Source: Actinomyces gerencseriae DSM 6844
Lineage (GTDB): Bacteria > Actinomycetota > Actinomycetes > Actinomycetales > Actinomycetaceae
DNA length: 64,000 nucleotides
Direction: 5' to 3'
Assembly: GCF_000429265.1 (NCBI RefSeq)
Contig: NZ_KE386871.1
Location: forward strand, 177,977-241,976
In this document: positions 1 to 8,333 of the stretch, piece after piece
Layout of the letters: each line of letters starts with the position of its first letter
How positions within the stretch are numbered: the stretch's first letter is position 1
The notes under the pieces: generated by a model
Databases searched by the model: none
What the model saw: only the letters and a program-made list of their open reading frames with translations
Told to the model about the DNA's origin: nothing
Position numbers and translations under genes: made by a program

Positions 1-539
1 CGGAGCACTACGTGGAGACCTTCGACCGGCGCCGGCGCTGCTGCCTGTACCTGACCTACTACGCGGTGGGCGACACCCGTCACCGCGGGGCGGCGCTGCT
101 GGCCTTCAAGCAGGCGCTCGCGGCGGCCGGCTACGAGTTGACGACCGACGAGCTGCCCGACTACCTGCCGGTGGTGCTGGAGCTCTCCGCGCGCAGCGGC
201 GATGAGATCGCGCAGACTCTGCTGTCGAGTCATCGCGAGGGCATCGAGGTGCTGCGCAGCGCACTCGTCGACGCCGGATCCCCCTACTCCCGCCTCGTGG
301 AGGCGGTCTCCATGACCCTGCCCGAGATCGACGCCGCCACCGCCGACCGGGTACGGGCGCTGGTGGCGGCCGGGCCCCCCGTCGAGACCGTCGGGGTGAC
401 CGACACGCTGCCCTTCCCCTCCGCGCCGGTCGCTCCGATCGGCGCGGCGGCCGGCATCATCGCCAACCCCGCCGACCCCGTCCATTCCGTTCCTCCCGCG
501 GCACCCGCCCGGAGCAACTCCCAGGAGCCCCGATCATGA
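1..539 (+). CDS. narJ: Nitrate reductase assembly chaperone NarJ (5' partial)
   Basis: C-terminal part of the chaperone that inserts the molybdenum cofactor into NarG before the NarGHI complex docks on the membrane. The frame is open to the left edge (first complete codon at 3), so the true start lies outside the window. The run RRCCLYLTYY followed by a D/R-rich DTRHRG segment is characteristic of the NarJ/NarW family, as is the helical Leu-rich continuation through LPDYLPVVLEL. The last 50 residues are Pro/Ala rich and probably disordered. The stop overlaps the narI start by ATGA, so the two are translationally coupled. narG and narH are presumably just upstream, outside the window. Confidence 0.9.
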   Translation, partial: EHYVETFDRRRRCCLYLTYYAVGDTRHRGAALLAFKQALAAAGYELTTDELPDYLPVVLELSARSGDEIAQTLLSSHREGIEVLRSALVDAGSPYSRLVEAVSMTLPEIDAATADRVRALVAAGPPVETVGVTDTLPFPSAPVAPIGAAAGIIANPADPVHSVPPAAPARSNSQEPRS

Positions 540-1330
540 GCGCCTTCGAGCAGTACGTCCTGTGGATCGCTCTGCCGTACGCATCGCTCCTCCTCCTGGG
601 CGCCGGCCTGGTGTGGCGCTACCGCAACGACCAGTTCGGCTGGACGAGCCGGTCCTCCCAGTGGAACGAGTCGCGGATCCTGCGCTGGTCCTCCCCGCTG
701 TTCCATCTCGGCATCCTGCTCGTGGCCGCCGGCCACGGCATGGGCCTGGGGGTCCCCAAGGCCTGGACCGAGGCGGCCGGCATCCCCGAGCACATCTACC
801 ATCTCATGGCGGTCGTTCCCGGCACGCTGGCCGGCGTCATGACGCTGACGGGTCTGGGCGGCCTGCTCTACCGGCGCATCGTGATCAAGTCGGTGCGCCT
901 GGCGACGACGACCAACGACAGGATCATGTACGTCCTCCTGCTCGTGCCGATCTGCCTGGGGGCGTGGGCGACGGTCTCCACCCAGCTGCTGGGGGGTCTG
1001 CACGGCGGCTACGACTACCGCGAGACCATCAGCCCGTGGTTCCGCTCGATCCTCCTGCTGAACCCGCGGCCCGAACTCATGGCGGACGTGCCGACGGCGT
1101 TCAAGCTGCACATCGTGGCCGGCCTGCTGCTCTTCGCCATCTGGCCCTTCACCCGGCTGGTCCACGTCGTGAGCGCGCCCCTGGGCTACGTGACCCGACC
1201 CTACGTCGTCTACCGCTCGCGGACGGGCGCGACGGCGACCACCGCTCCGCGCCGCGGATGGGGGCCCGTGCGCACCCAGGGCACCGGCAACCAGGGCTCC
1301 GACGACGTCGCCCCCTCGCAAGGGGCCTGA
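536..1330 (+). CDS. narI: Respiratory nitrate reductase gamma subunit NarI
   Basis: Membrane cytochrome b subunit that takes electrons from quinol and passes them to NarGH. The protein has 264 residues and five predicted membrane helices. The four expected haem-ligand histidines are visible: H57 and H67 in FHLGILLVAAGHGMG, and H192 and H210 in KLHIVAG and LVHVVSAPL. The last 40 residues are a Gly/Thr/Arg-rich cytoplasmic tail. The ATG overlaps the narJ stop, so it is the last gene of the nar operon. The molybdate transporter genes that follow fit the cofactor need of the enzyme. Confidence 0.95.
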   Translation: MSAFEQYVLWIALPYASLLLLGAGLVWRYRNDQFGWTSRSSQWNESRILRWSSPLFHLGILLVAAGHGMGLGVPKAWTEAAGIPEHIYHLMAVVPGTLAGVMTLTGLGGLLYRRIVIKSVRLATTTNDRIMYVLLLVPICLGAWATVSTQLLGGLHGGYDYRETISPWFRSILLLNPRPELMADVPTAFKLHIVAGLLLFAIWPFTRLVHVVSAPLGYVTRPYVVYRSRTGATATTAPRRGWGPVRTQGTGNQGSDDVAPSQGA

Positions 1331-1635
1331 CCCCGCCGCGGACGCCCCCTCCTCGCCGAGATCGGTCCGGTTCCGCGCCGAGATCGGTCCAGTTCCGGCT
1401 CGAGATCGGTCCGGCGACGCCCTCATCGGTGGGGCGCTGCGAACCGCCGCAATCTTCGGGCACCCAACATCATGGTCTTCTCCCTCCGCCCGCACCGTGC
1501 GATCCTGGACCGACCAGCCACTATCCATGACCCGACCATGGCATCCACGGCCCGACGCCGAGTCGGCACCGACCAGCGCCCGGTCGGCCGGGGCGGGCTC
1601 CCCCGCAACGGAGCCCCTGACGAAAGGACCCGCTC
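1331..1635. other. Intergenic gap between narI and modA
   Basis: About 300 bases with no convincing gene. It holds a 22-bp phased repeat near the narI end (listed separately). The rest is GC-rich, with no clear -35/-10 pair; an AAAGGA ribosome site sits just before modA. The modA promoter presumably lies in the second half. Confidence 0.5.
1357..1414 (+). repeat. 22-bp phased intergenic repeat, copy 1 (about 2.6 units)
   Basis: Units begin at 1357, 1379 and 1401, exactly 22 bp apart. Each starts CGAGATCGGTCC and continues GGTTCCG or AGTTCCG. The same unit and period recur at 15170 and 19193, and a degenerate inverted copy lies at 48739. All are in gaps between genes. No coding role is apparent. 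Confidence 0.8.
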
Positions 1636-2505
1636 ATGCGCGTCCGCCGCCGCGCAGCCCTCACCGTCGTCGCCCTCCTATCCGCCATCTCACTGGCGGC
1701 CTGCGGCGGCTCGCCCTCCCGGAGCTCCACCGGGGCATCCTCCGACGACGCCGCCTCCGGCGCGGTCAGCGGTGAGATCACTGTCTTCGCGGCCGCCTCG
1801 CTGCAGAAGGCCTACGAGGAGATCAGCACCTCCTTCCAGGAGGCCAACCCCGGATCCTCCGTCACCTTCGACTTCCAGGGCTCCCAGGACCTCGTCTCCA
1901 ACCTGGCCGAGGGCTCGACGGCCGACGTGCTGGCCACCGCGGACACCAGGACCATGGACGACGCCGCCGGCGGAGGGCTCGTGGGCGAGCAGCGGGAGTT
2001 CGCCACCAACGTCCTGAGCATCATCGTGCCCGAGGGCAATCCCGCCGGCATCACCGGCTTCGACGAGTCCCTGAACGCCGAGGGCGTCAACCTCGTCATC
2101 TGCGACGACCAGGCCGGCGTCCCCTGCGGCACCGCCACCAGGGAGATGGAGGAGGCCACCGGCGTCACCCTCCATCCGGCCTCGGAGGAGACCAAGGTCT
2201 CCAGCGTGCAGGAGAAGGTCGAGTCCGGCGAGGCCGACGCCGGCATCGTCTACGCCACGAACGCCGCCAGCGCCAAGGGCACGGAGGAGATCACGATCCC
2301 CGATCACGGCATCGTCAACCACTATCCGATCGCCACGACCGCCTCCGCGTCGAACCCGGCCGGAGGAAGGGCCTTCGTCGACTTCGTGCTGTCCGACAAG
2401 GGCCGGGAGATCCTGGCCAAGTACGGCTTCGGCGCCCCCTCCGACTCCTCCGCCGCCCCGACGTCGGCGGCGGCGCCCGCCGAGGAAGCCACCGAGAACG
2501 GCTGA
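1636..2505 (+). CDS. modA: Molybdate ABC transporter substrate-binding lipoprotein
   Basis: Extracytoplasmic molybdate/tungstate receptor. The N terminus is Arg-rich, then hydrophobic, ending in the lipobox LAAC with the lipidated Cys at residue 23. The mature part starts with the ModA-type strand EITVFAAASLQKAYEEI, whose Ser belongs to the oxyanion pocket, followed by a second lobe. The length of 289 residues is usual, apart from a Ser/Ala/Pro-rich tail of about 25 residues. The ATG has an AAAGGA site about 9 bases upstream. It is followed by the fused permease-ATPase gene, so the pair makes a complete ModABC system serving the nearby nitrate reductase. Confidence 0.93.
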   Translation: MRVRRRAALTVVALLSAISLAACGGSPSRSSTGASSDDAASGAVSGEITVFAAASLQKAYEEISTSFQEANPGSSVTFDFQGSQDLVSNLAEGSTADVLATADTRTMDDAAGGGLVGEQREFATNVLSIIVPEGNPAGITGFDESLNAEGVNLVICDDQAGVPCGTATREMEEATGVTLHPASEETKVSSVQEKVESGEADAGIVYATNAASAKGTEEITIPDHGIVNHYPIATTASASNPAGGRAFVDFVLSDKGREILAKYGFGAPSDSSAAPTSAAAPAEEATENG

Positions 2506-2611
2506 GGCGGCCGACCCGCGCCCCGTCGCGGGACTCGCGTCCGGACCCGTGCCCGGCCCGGACGCGGTCTCGCGGACGTGATGAGACCCACGACATGACA
2601 GGCTTCGCCAC

Positions 2612-4801
2612 GTGACACTCCGCGCCTCCCCCGACCCGGCCGGGTCCGGTCACGGGCCCGCCCCCGCCCGCACCGGCGAGCACCGGAACCGCTCGCGCGC
2701 CGCGCGAGCCCCCCTTCCGCTGCCCGTGCTCGCGCTCGGGGCGCTGGGCGCCTGCGTCATCCTCCTGCCCTTCGTCGGCCTGGGCACGCGCGTGGCCTGG
2801 ACCGAGCTGCCGACGCTGCTGGCCTCCCGGTCGGCGACCCGCGCGCTCGGCCTGTCCCTGCGCACCTGCCTGGTCGCCACCGCCGTCTCAGTGAGCCTCG
2901 GCGTGCCGCTGGCGCTCCTGCTGGCGCGGCAGTGGCCCGGTGTGCGAGTGGGCCGCGTGCTCGCCGTGCTGCCGATGACCATGCCACCGGTGGTGGCGGG
3001 AATCGCCCTGCTGGCGACCCTGGGCAGGCGGGGACTGCTCGGAGGGGCCCTGGAGGTCCTGGGCGTGCAGATCCCCTTCACGACCGCAGCCGTCGTCATC
3101 GCCCAGGTCTTCGTGTCCATGCCCTACCTCGTGGTCACCCTCGAGGCCGCGCTGCGCAGTCGCGACACCCGTGCCGAGACCATCGCCCGCACCCTGGGGG
3201 CGGGCCCGTGGCGGATCCTGACGCGCATCACCCTGCCGCTGGCGGCACCGGCACTGGTCCGCGGAACGGCGCTCGCCCTGGGGCGGAGCCTGGGAGAGTT
3301 CGGGGCGACCATCGCCTTCGCCGGTTCCAAGGAGGGCGTCACCCGCACCATGCCGCTGGCGATCTACCTGGAGAGGGAGAGCGACACGGCCGTGTCCCTG
3401 GCACTGGCGACGCTGCTCATCGTCCTGTCCCTCCTCGTCGTGGGGGCCACCAACGTGCGCTGGAGCGCCCTGACGGGCGACCGCCGTCCGGACCGGGGCG
3501 CGGCGCCGGCCGTGAAGGAGGCCAGGGAGACCGGGAAGACCGGAGGCACGGGGGAATCCGCCCGTGACGAGTCCACCGCCCCCGCGGAACTCGCGCACGA
3601 GGGCGGCGGACTCGGCCGAGAGCTGAGGGTCTCATTCCGCCTGAGCGCGCGCGACGTCGCCGTCGACCTCTCCGTCCGAGCCGGGCGCACCATGGCCCTC
3701 ATCGGCCCCAACGGCTCGGGCAAGTCCACGGTATGCGCGGTGGTGGCCGGCCTGCTGGATGCCGAGGAGGGCCGGGTGGTCCTCGGCGAGCGGGTCCTGG
3801 ACGGTCCCGAGAGCTTCGTGCCCGCGGGCCGCCGCGAGGCGGCCCTGCTGGGTCAGGACCCGGGAGTCTTCACCCACATGTCGGTCCTGAGCAACGTGGC
3901 CTTCGCTCTGCGCTGCCGGGGCGCGAGTCGCTCGGCGGCCCGGAGCCGCGCCAGGTCCGAGCTGGCCGCCGTCGGAGCGGCGCACCTGGCATCCCGCTCC
4001 GGCGGTGCCCTCTCCGGGGGCCAGGCGGCCCGCGTGGCCCTGGCGCGCGCCCTGGTCACCGCCCCGCGCCTACTGCTCCTCGACGAGCCGATGTCGGCCC
4101 TGGACGTCACCGCCCGTCGGGAGATGCGCGCCCTGATCGCCCGCCGCACCGCCGAGAGGGGGATCACGACCCTGCTGGTCACCCACGACGTCCTGGACAT
4201 CACAGCCCTGGCCGACGACGTCGTCGTCCTGGAGGGCGGCCGAGTGGCGGAGCGGGGGACCGCGGCGGACGTGCTCGCCGAACCGGTCTCCGACTTCGCC
4301 GCCGGACTCACCGGCACCGGGGTCCTGACCGGGCGTCTGGACGGCGATGCCCTCGCCCCGGCGCTGTCGCTGCCGGGGGGAGGGGCGATCCACGGGCGCC
4401 CCCGGGACGGGGGAGACGGCGACGGGGGCCGCATGAGCACCGCCGAGGACGGGACCACCGGGCGGGAGGCCCGCGGGGAACCGGACCCCGGCGCCCCCGG
4501 CATCGCCCTGGTGCCGCCGGACGCGGTGGCCCTGTACCGGCGGCCGCCCCGGGGCTCCCCCCGCAACGTCCTGGCGGGTCGGGTCGTCGGGGTGGAGCGG
4601 GCCGGCGCCCTGGTGAGCGTGGAGGTGCGACTGGCCTGCGGCCAGGCCGTCCGCGCGGCCGTCACGGCCGGCGCCGTCGCCGACATGGGCATCGACGTCG
4701 GCCAGGAGCTGTGGTGCGCCATCAAGGCCGTCGCGGTCCGCATCCTGCCCCGCCGCGGACCGGGCGGACGGGCCCCCGCCGGGCGGACGGGCGCCGACTG
4801 A
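2612..4801 (+). CDS. Fused molybdate ABC permease-ATPase (ModB-ModC) with TOBE domain
   Basis: A single 729-residue protein carrying both remaining parts of the molybdate importer. Residues about 30-290 are a ModB-type permease with several membrane helices and the EAA-loop motif LGEFGATIAFAG. A charged linker of about 45 residues follows. Residues about 335-570 are the ATPase: Walker A GPNGSGKST (about 367), signature LSGGQ (about 468), Walker B LLLLDEPMSALD (about 488), then the H-loop VTHD. Residues about 650-715 form one TOBE-like oxyanion domain, starting NVLAGRVVGVE. The usual arrangement is separate modB and modC genes. The GTG start at 2612 is the first in frame; no strong ribosome site is visible. 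Confidence 0.9.
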   Translation: MTLRASPDPAGSGHGPAPARTGEHRNRSRAARAPLPLPVLALGALGACVILLPFVGLGTRVAWTELPTLLASRSATRALGLSLRTCLVATAVSVSLGVPLALLLARQWPGVRVGRVLAVLPMTMPPVVAGIALLATLGRRGLLGGALEVLGVQIPFTTAAVVIAQVFVSMPYLVVTLEAALRSRDTRAETIARTLGAGPWRILTRITLPLAAPALVRGTALALGRSLGEFGATIAFAGSKEGVTRTMPLAIYLERESDTAVSLALATLLIVLSLLVVGATNVRWSALTGDRRPDRGAAPAVKEARETGKTGGTGESARDESTAPAELAHEGGGLGRELRVSFRLSARDVAVDLSVRAGRTMALIGPNGSGKSTVCAVVAGLLDAEEGRVVLGERVLDGPESFVPAGRREAALLGQDPGVFTHMSVLSNVAFALRCRGASRSAARSRARSELAAVGAAHLASRSGGALSGGQAARVALARALVTAPRLLLLDEPMSALDVTARREMRALIARRTAERGITTLLVTHDVLDITALADDVVVLEGGRVAERGTAADVLAEPVSDFAAGLTGTGVLTGRLDGDALAPALSLPGGGAIHGRPRDGGDGDGGRMSTAEDGTTGREARGEPDPGAPGIALVPPDAVALYRRPPRGSPRNVLAGRVVGVERAGALVSVEVRLACGQAVRAAVTAGAVADMGIDVGQELWCAIKAVAVRILPRRGPGGRAPAGRTGAD

Positions 4802-4828
4802 ACCGGATCGGACGGCCGGGCCGTCGAC

Positions 4829-6004
4829 TCAGTCGCCCCCGCCCAGTCGCCCCGGGCGCTCGGAGGGGATCACGAGCAGCCAGACGAGGTACATCCCGCC
4901 GCAGGCCGCGCTGAGCAGCCCCACCGGGATCTGGAAGGGGGCGAGCAGGCGCTGCGCCAGCAGGTCGGCCCCGGCCAGGACGAAGGCGCCCATGGCCGCC
5001 GAGGCCACCATGGTGATTCCGGCGGCCCGACTCACCCGCCGCGCCAGCTGCGGGGCCGCCAGGGCCAGGAAGCCGATCGGCCCGGACACGGCCACGCACA
5101 CGGCGGCGAGCACGACGCCGTAGCCGAGCATGGCCCCGCGCACCCGGACAGTGCTCAGTCCCAGGCTGGTGGCGGCGTCATCGCCGAGCTCCAGGACGCC
5201 GGCGGGCCGCGCGAGCCGGACGACCGGGGGCACGAGCACCGCCGCCGCCAGCGCCAGCGGGCGCACCTGGGCCCACGTGATGGCGTTGAGCGAGCCGTAC
5301 TGCCAGGCCTTGGCCACCTCGGCGTCCTGGATGGTGGCCCGCGAGACCAGGTAGTCGTTGGTGGCCGACAGCACCTCGGACAGGGCGATGCCCGCCAGCA
5401 CCAGGGCCTCCCCTCCGATGCCGCGCCGCAGCGCCACCAGGACGACGGCGGCCGCGGTGGCGAACCCGCCCAGGATCGTGCCCGTGGCGATCTGAAGAGT
5501 GGTGGAGGCGGTGCTCAGGAGGATGACCACCAGCCCCCCGGTGGAGGCGCCGGTGGTGAAGCCGACGATGTCGGGGCTGCCCAGAGGGTTGCGGGACAGA
5601 CTCTGGAAGATGGCGCCGGACAGCGCCAGCATCGCCCCCACGAGCACGGCCGCGGTCGCCCGCGGCAGGCGCTGGTCGATCACGATGAAGCGGTCCGTGG
5701 CACCAGCGGGACCGTCAGTGCCCTGACCGCCCAGGACGCGCAGGGCGTCGACGGGGGAGATCTCGTAGGTCCCGGTGAGAACCGTCACGATCACGACGGC
5801 CAGGGCCGCCGCCACCAGGAGGACGGTCGCCACGAGGGCCCGACGGTGGAGCAGGAGGGCGCGTCCGGACCCCAGGGCCAGGCGCTGCTGGGAGGCCGGC
5901 GGGCCCTGGCGGTGAGGGCCGGCGGGGGGACCGGCGCCGACGGCCGCCCCGCCGGAGCCCCGGGGCTCCCGCCGCTCCCGGGAGCCCCGCGGGCCCGGGC
6001 TCAT
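4829..6004 (-). CDS. FecCD-family iron-siderophore ABC permease (second subunit)
   Basis: Integral membrane subunit of a siderophore or haem importer of the FecCD/BtuC type. About 65 Pro/Arg-rich residues precede the first helix. The core then shows family motifs: QRLPRATAAVLVGAMLALSG, QSLSRNPLGSPDIVGFTTGA and, near the end, GPIGFLALAAPQLARR. It ends close to modBC in convergent orientation. The ATG chosen at 6004 lies within one arm of a 28-bp direct repeat. The ATG in the other arm (6065) would overlap the upstream stop but is out of frame with the permease, so the usual coupled start seems to have been disrupted. An internal start nearer the first helix is also possible. Confidence 0.85.
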   Translation of the reverse strand: MSPGPRGSRERREPRGSGGAAVGAGPPAGPHRQGPPASQQRLALGSGRALLLHRRALVATVLLVAAALAVVIVTVLTGTYEISPVDALRVLGGQGTDGPAGATDRFIVIDQRLPRATAAVLVGAMLALSGAIFQSLSRNPLGSPDIVGFTTGASTGGLVVILLSTASTTLQIATGTILGGFATAAAVVLVALRRGIGGEALVLAGIALSEVLSATNDYLVSRATIQDAEVAKAWQYGSLNAITWAQVRPLALAAAVLVPPVVRLARPAGVLELGDDAATSLGLSTVRVRGAMLGYGVVLAAVCVAVSGPIGFLALAAPQLARRVSRAAGITMVASAAMGAFVLAGADLLAQRLLAPFQIPVGLLSAACGGMYLVWLLVIPSERPGRLGGGD

Positions 6005-6066
6005 CGTCTGCGATGACCGAGACCCTGCGCCGCGGCGGCCGGGAGCCCCGCGGGCCCGGGCTCATC
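5978..6066. repeat. 28-bp perfect direct repeat, 61 bp apart, at the permease junction
   Basis: Positions 5978-6005 and 6039-6066 are identical over 28 bp. Each arm contains a start codon (minus strand) followed by codons for SPGPRGSR. The 61-bp offset is not a multiple of three, so only the arm at 5978-6005 puts its ATG in the permease frame. This looks like a tandem duplication of 61 bp. Confidence 0.85.
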
Positions 6067-7105
6067 ACGTCCCCACTCCTGTGCGACGGATCACCATGGC
6101 GAGCAGCACGGGGCCGCCGATGAAGGCGGTGACGACCCCGGCCTCCAACTCATCGGGACGGATGAGGAGCCTCCCCGTGATGTCGGCGGCCAGAAGCAGG
6201 ACCGGCCCGGCGACGAGGGAGGCCGTCAGCAGCCGCCGCTGGTCCGCGCCCAGCGCCAGGCGCAGCACCTGGGGCACCACCAGTCCGACGAAGGAGATGG
6301 GGCCGACGGCGGCCGTCGATGCGCCGCACAGGAGCGTGATGGCGACCAGGGCGAGCAGGCGCGCGCGTGCGGGACTGACGCCCAGGGCCCTCGCCTGCTC
6401 CTCCCCCAGGGCCAGCGCGTTGAGGGTCAGTCCCGAGACCAGGGCCAGCAGCAGGCCGACGGCGAGGAAGGGCCAGACCCGCGCCAGCAGGCCCGCATCG
6501 CGCTCCTCGAGGGAGCCCACCACCCAGAAGCGGTAGGAGTCGAAGGCCCTGGTGTCGTACATGGTGATGGTGCCGGTGATGGCGTGGAGGCTGGCGCCCA
6601 GGGCCACCCCCGCCAGCACGAGGCGGGAGGGGCCGGCGTCGGCGCTGCGCCGGGCCATGAGATGGACCAGGATGGCGGCGAGGGCGGCGCCCGCGAAGGC
6701 GAACCAGAGGTGGCCGCGCACATCGGCGACTCCCAGTGCGGTGATGGACAGCACCACGGCCAGGGAGGCGCCCGCATTGACGCCGAGTATTCCGGGCTCC
6801 GCCAGCGGATTGCGCGTCAGGGCCTGCATGACGACGCCGGCCACGGCCAGACAGGCCCCGACGGCGATGGCCAGGACGGTGCGAGGCATGCGCAGTCGCC
6901 AGACGATGACGGAGTCGACGGTTCCCCGTCCGGGGCCCACCAGGCCGCTCCAGGCCTCGCCCAGAGTCAGGCCGCGGGAGCCGACGGCGAGGCTGACCAG
7001 CCCCAGCAGAGCCAGCAGAACCAGGCATATCAGCAATGCGCCGGCGGTGCGCGCACCGGCTCCGGGCCCGCCGAGGGACGCGCTCGCACGACCCATCCTC
7101 ATCAC
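6065..7105 (-). CDS. FecCD-family iron-siderophore ABC permease (first subunit)
   Basis: The partner permease of the same importer, 346 residues with about nine or ten membrane helices. Family motifs are seen in WRLMPRTVLAIAVG-like form (WRLRMPRTVLAIAVGACLA), MQALTRNPLAEPGILGVNAG, and VGPISFVGLVVPQVLRLALG. It is the first gene of the minus-strand permease pair and is divergent from the binding-protein gene, with 163 bp between. The region before it carries the DtxR-type box, so both transcripts may be iron-repressed. MMRMG offers two or three nearby start codons; the first is used here. Confidence 0.9.
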   Translation of the reverse strand: MMRMGRASASLGGPGAGARTAGALLICLVLLALLGLVSLAVGSRGLTLGEAWSGLVGPGRGTVDSVIVWRLRMPRTVLAIAVGACLAVAGVVMQALTRNPLAEPGILGVNAGASLAVVLSITALGVADVRGHLWFAFAGAALAAILVHLMARRSADAGPSRLVLAGVALGASLHAITGTITMYDTRAFDSYRFWVVGSLEERDAGLLARVWPFLAVGLLLALVSGLTLNALALGEEQARALGVSPARARLLALVAITLLCGASTAAVGPISFVGLVVPQVLRLALGADQRRLLTASLVAGPVLLLAADITGRLLIRPDELEAGVVTAFIGGPVLLAMVIRRTGVGT

Positions 7106-7249
7106 CCCGCATCACCGCCCTCATCACCGCGGACGTCCCGCAGCGGTTCTCGACGGCTCTCCCGGACGCCCCGGCGGGGCGCCCCGGACGCGATCTTGAC
7201 CACTTTCTCCCCACCTCCTCCGGATGTATTCTTGATGAGAACGGTACAC

Positions 7250-7265
7250 CTGAGGTTAGCCTCAG
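7250..7265. promoter_or_regulatory. DtxR/IdeR-type iron box
   Basis: CTGAGGTTAGCCTCAG is a perfect inverted repeat (CTGAGG, TTAG, CCTCAG) whose core AGGTTAGCCT matches the centre of the DtxR/IdeR consensus. It ends 3 bp before the binding-protein start codon and is in the divergent gap to the permease genes. Inference: iron-loaded DtxR blocks transcription or initiation of the uptake genes. Confidence 0.7.
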
Positions 7266-7268
7266 CGT

Positions 7269-8327
7269 ATGATCATGTTCCGCAGCCGTCGCTGCACTCG
7301 CCGTTCCGTCCTGTCCCTGGCGGGTCTGGCCGCCACCGCGCCGATCCTGGCCGCCTGCTCCTCCGGGGGCGCCGGTGGCGCGTCGTCCGGCTCCGCGGAT
7401 CCCTCCCGGGCCGCCGACGACGGCGCCCCCTCGGTTCCGACGGGCGTCCCCGACGGCATGGGCTCGGGCCAGGGGGACGGCGTCTTCCCCCGCACGGTCG
7501 TGCACTTCCAGGGCAGCACGGAGCTCAAGGCGGCCCCCACCAAGGTGGTCATCACCGGTACCGGTCAGCTCGACGCCGCCCTCGCCCTGGAGCTCGTCCC
7601 GGTGGGCTCCACGGCCGGAGACGGCGCCGAGTTGGTCCCGGACTACCTCGCCGAGGCCTTTCCGCAGCACGCCGACGCCCTGTCCTCGATGACGAACGTC
7701 GGCAAGCGCACGGCTCCCGACGTCGAGGCGATCGCCAACCTCTCCCCCGATCTCATCCTCATGAACAGCTCCGGCAAGGACGCGGCCTCCCTCTACACCT
7801 CCCTGTCCAACATCGCCCCCACGGTGGCCACACAGGGCAGAGGCACCAACTGGAAGCAGGACTACCTGCTCATGGCGGACGCACTGGGCAAGCCGGGCAC
7901 CGCCCAGGCCTGGCTGGACGCCTTCCACACCGACGCGGCCGAGGCCGGGCGGTCCATCGACAGGGCGGCCACGATCTCCCTGCTGCGCAGGGACGGGGAC
8001 CGCATACGCATCTTCGGGGCCATCTCCTTCGCCGGCTCGGTCCTGGCCGACATGGGCGCGGCCCGCCCCGAGAGCCAGCGATTCACCGACGACGTCTCCC
8101 AGGACGTCTCCGCCGAGAAGCTCGACCAGGCCGACGGCGACTGGCTCCTCTACGGGGTCCAGGGCGGACAGGCCTCCGCGCTGACCTCCATGGACCTGTG
8201 GCCCACGCTGACGGCCGTCTCCGAGAACCGCGCGGTCCAGGTCGATGACGATCCCTTCTTCCTCAACGCGGGCCCGACGGCGGCCCGCACGGTGCTCACG
8301 ACGGTCTCCGAGACGGTGAAGGGGTAG
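7269..8327 (+). CDS. Iron-siderophore ABC transporter substrate-binding lipoprotein
   Basis: FepB/FhuD-type receptor of 352 residues. The Arg-rich start (RSRRCTRRS), hydrophobic stretch and lipobox LAAC place the lipidated Cys at residue 30. A Ser/Gly/Asp-rich linker leads into two Peripla_BP_2 lobes, with the family phrases VGKRTAPDVEAIANLSPDLI and TNWKQDYLLMADALGK. The twin Arg near the signal (TRRSVL) might permit Tat export, but this is not clear. It is divergent from the two permeases and followed after 6 bp by the ATPase, completing the importer. The ATG at 7269 is 3 bp from the iron box; an ATG at 7275 is an alternative. Confidence 0.9.
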   Translation: MIMFRSRRCTRRSVLSLAGLAATAPILAACSSGGAGGASSGSADPSRAADDGAPSVPTGVPDGMGSGQGDGVFPRTVVHFQGSTELKAAPTKVVITGTGQLDAALALELVPVGSTAGDGAELVPDYLAEAFPQHADALSSMTNVGKRTAPDVEAIANLSPDLILMNSSGKDAASLYTSLSNIAPTVATQGRGTNWKQDYLLMADALGKPGTAQAWLDAFHTDAAEAGRSIDRAATISLLRRDGDRIRIFGAISFAGSVLADMGAARPESQRFTDDVSQDVSAEKLDQADGDWLLYGVQGGQASALTSMDLWPTLTAVSENRAVQVDDDPFFLNAGPTAARTVLTTVSETVKG

Positions 8328-8333
8328 CCGGTC

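Noticed and set aside
1357-1414. Possible CRISPR array in the 22-bp repeats
   Set aside because: The units are directly adjacent with no spacers, there are only two or three per locus, and no cas gene is present.
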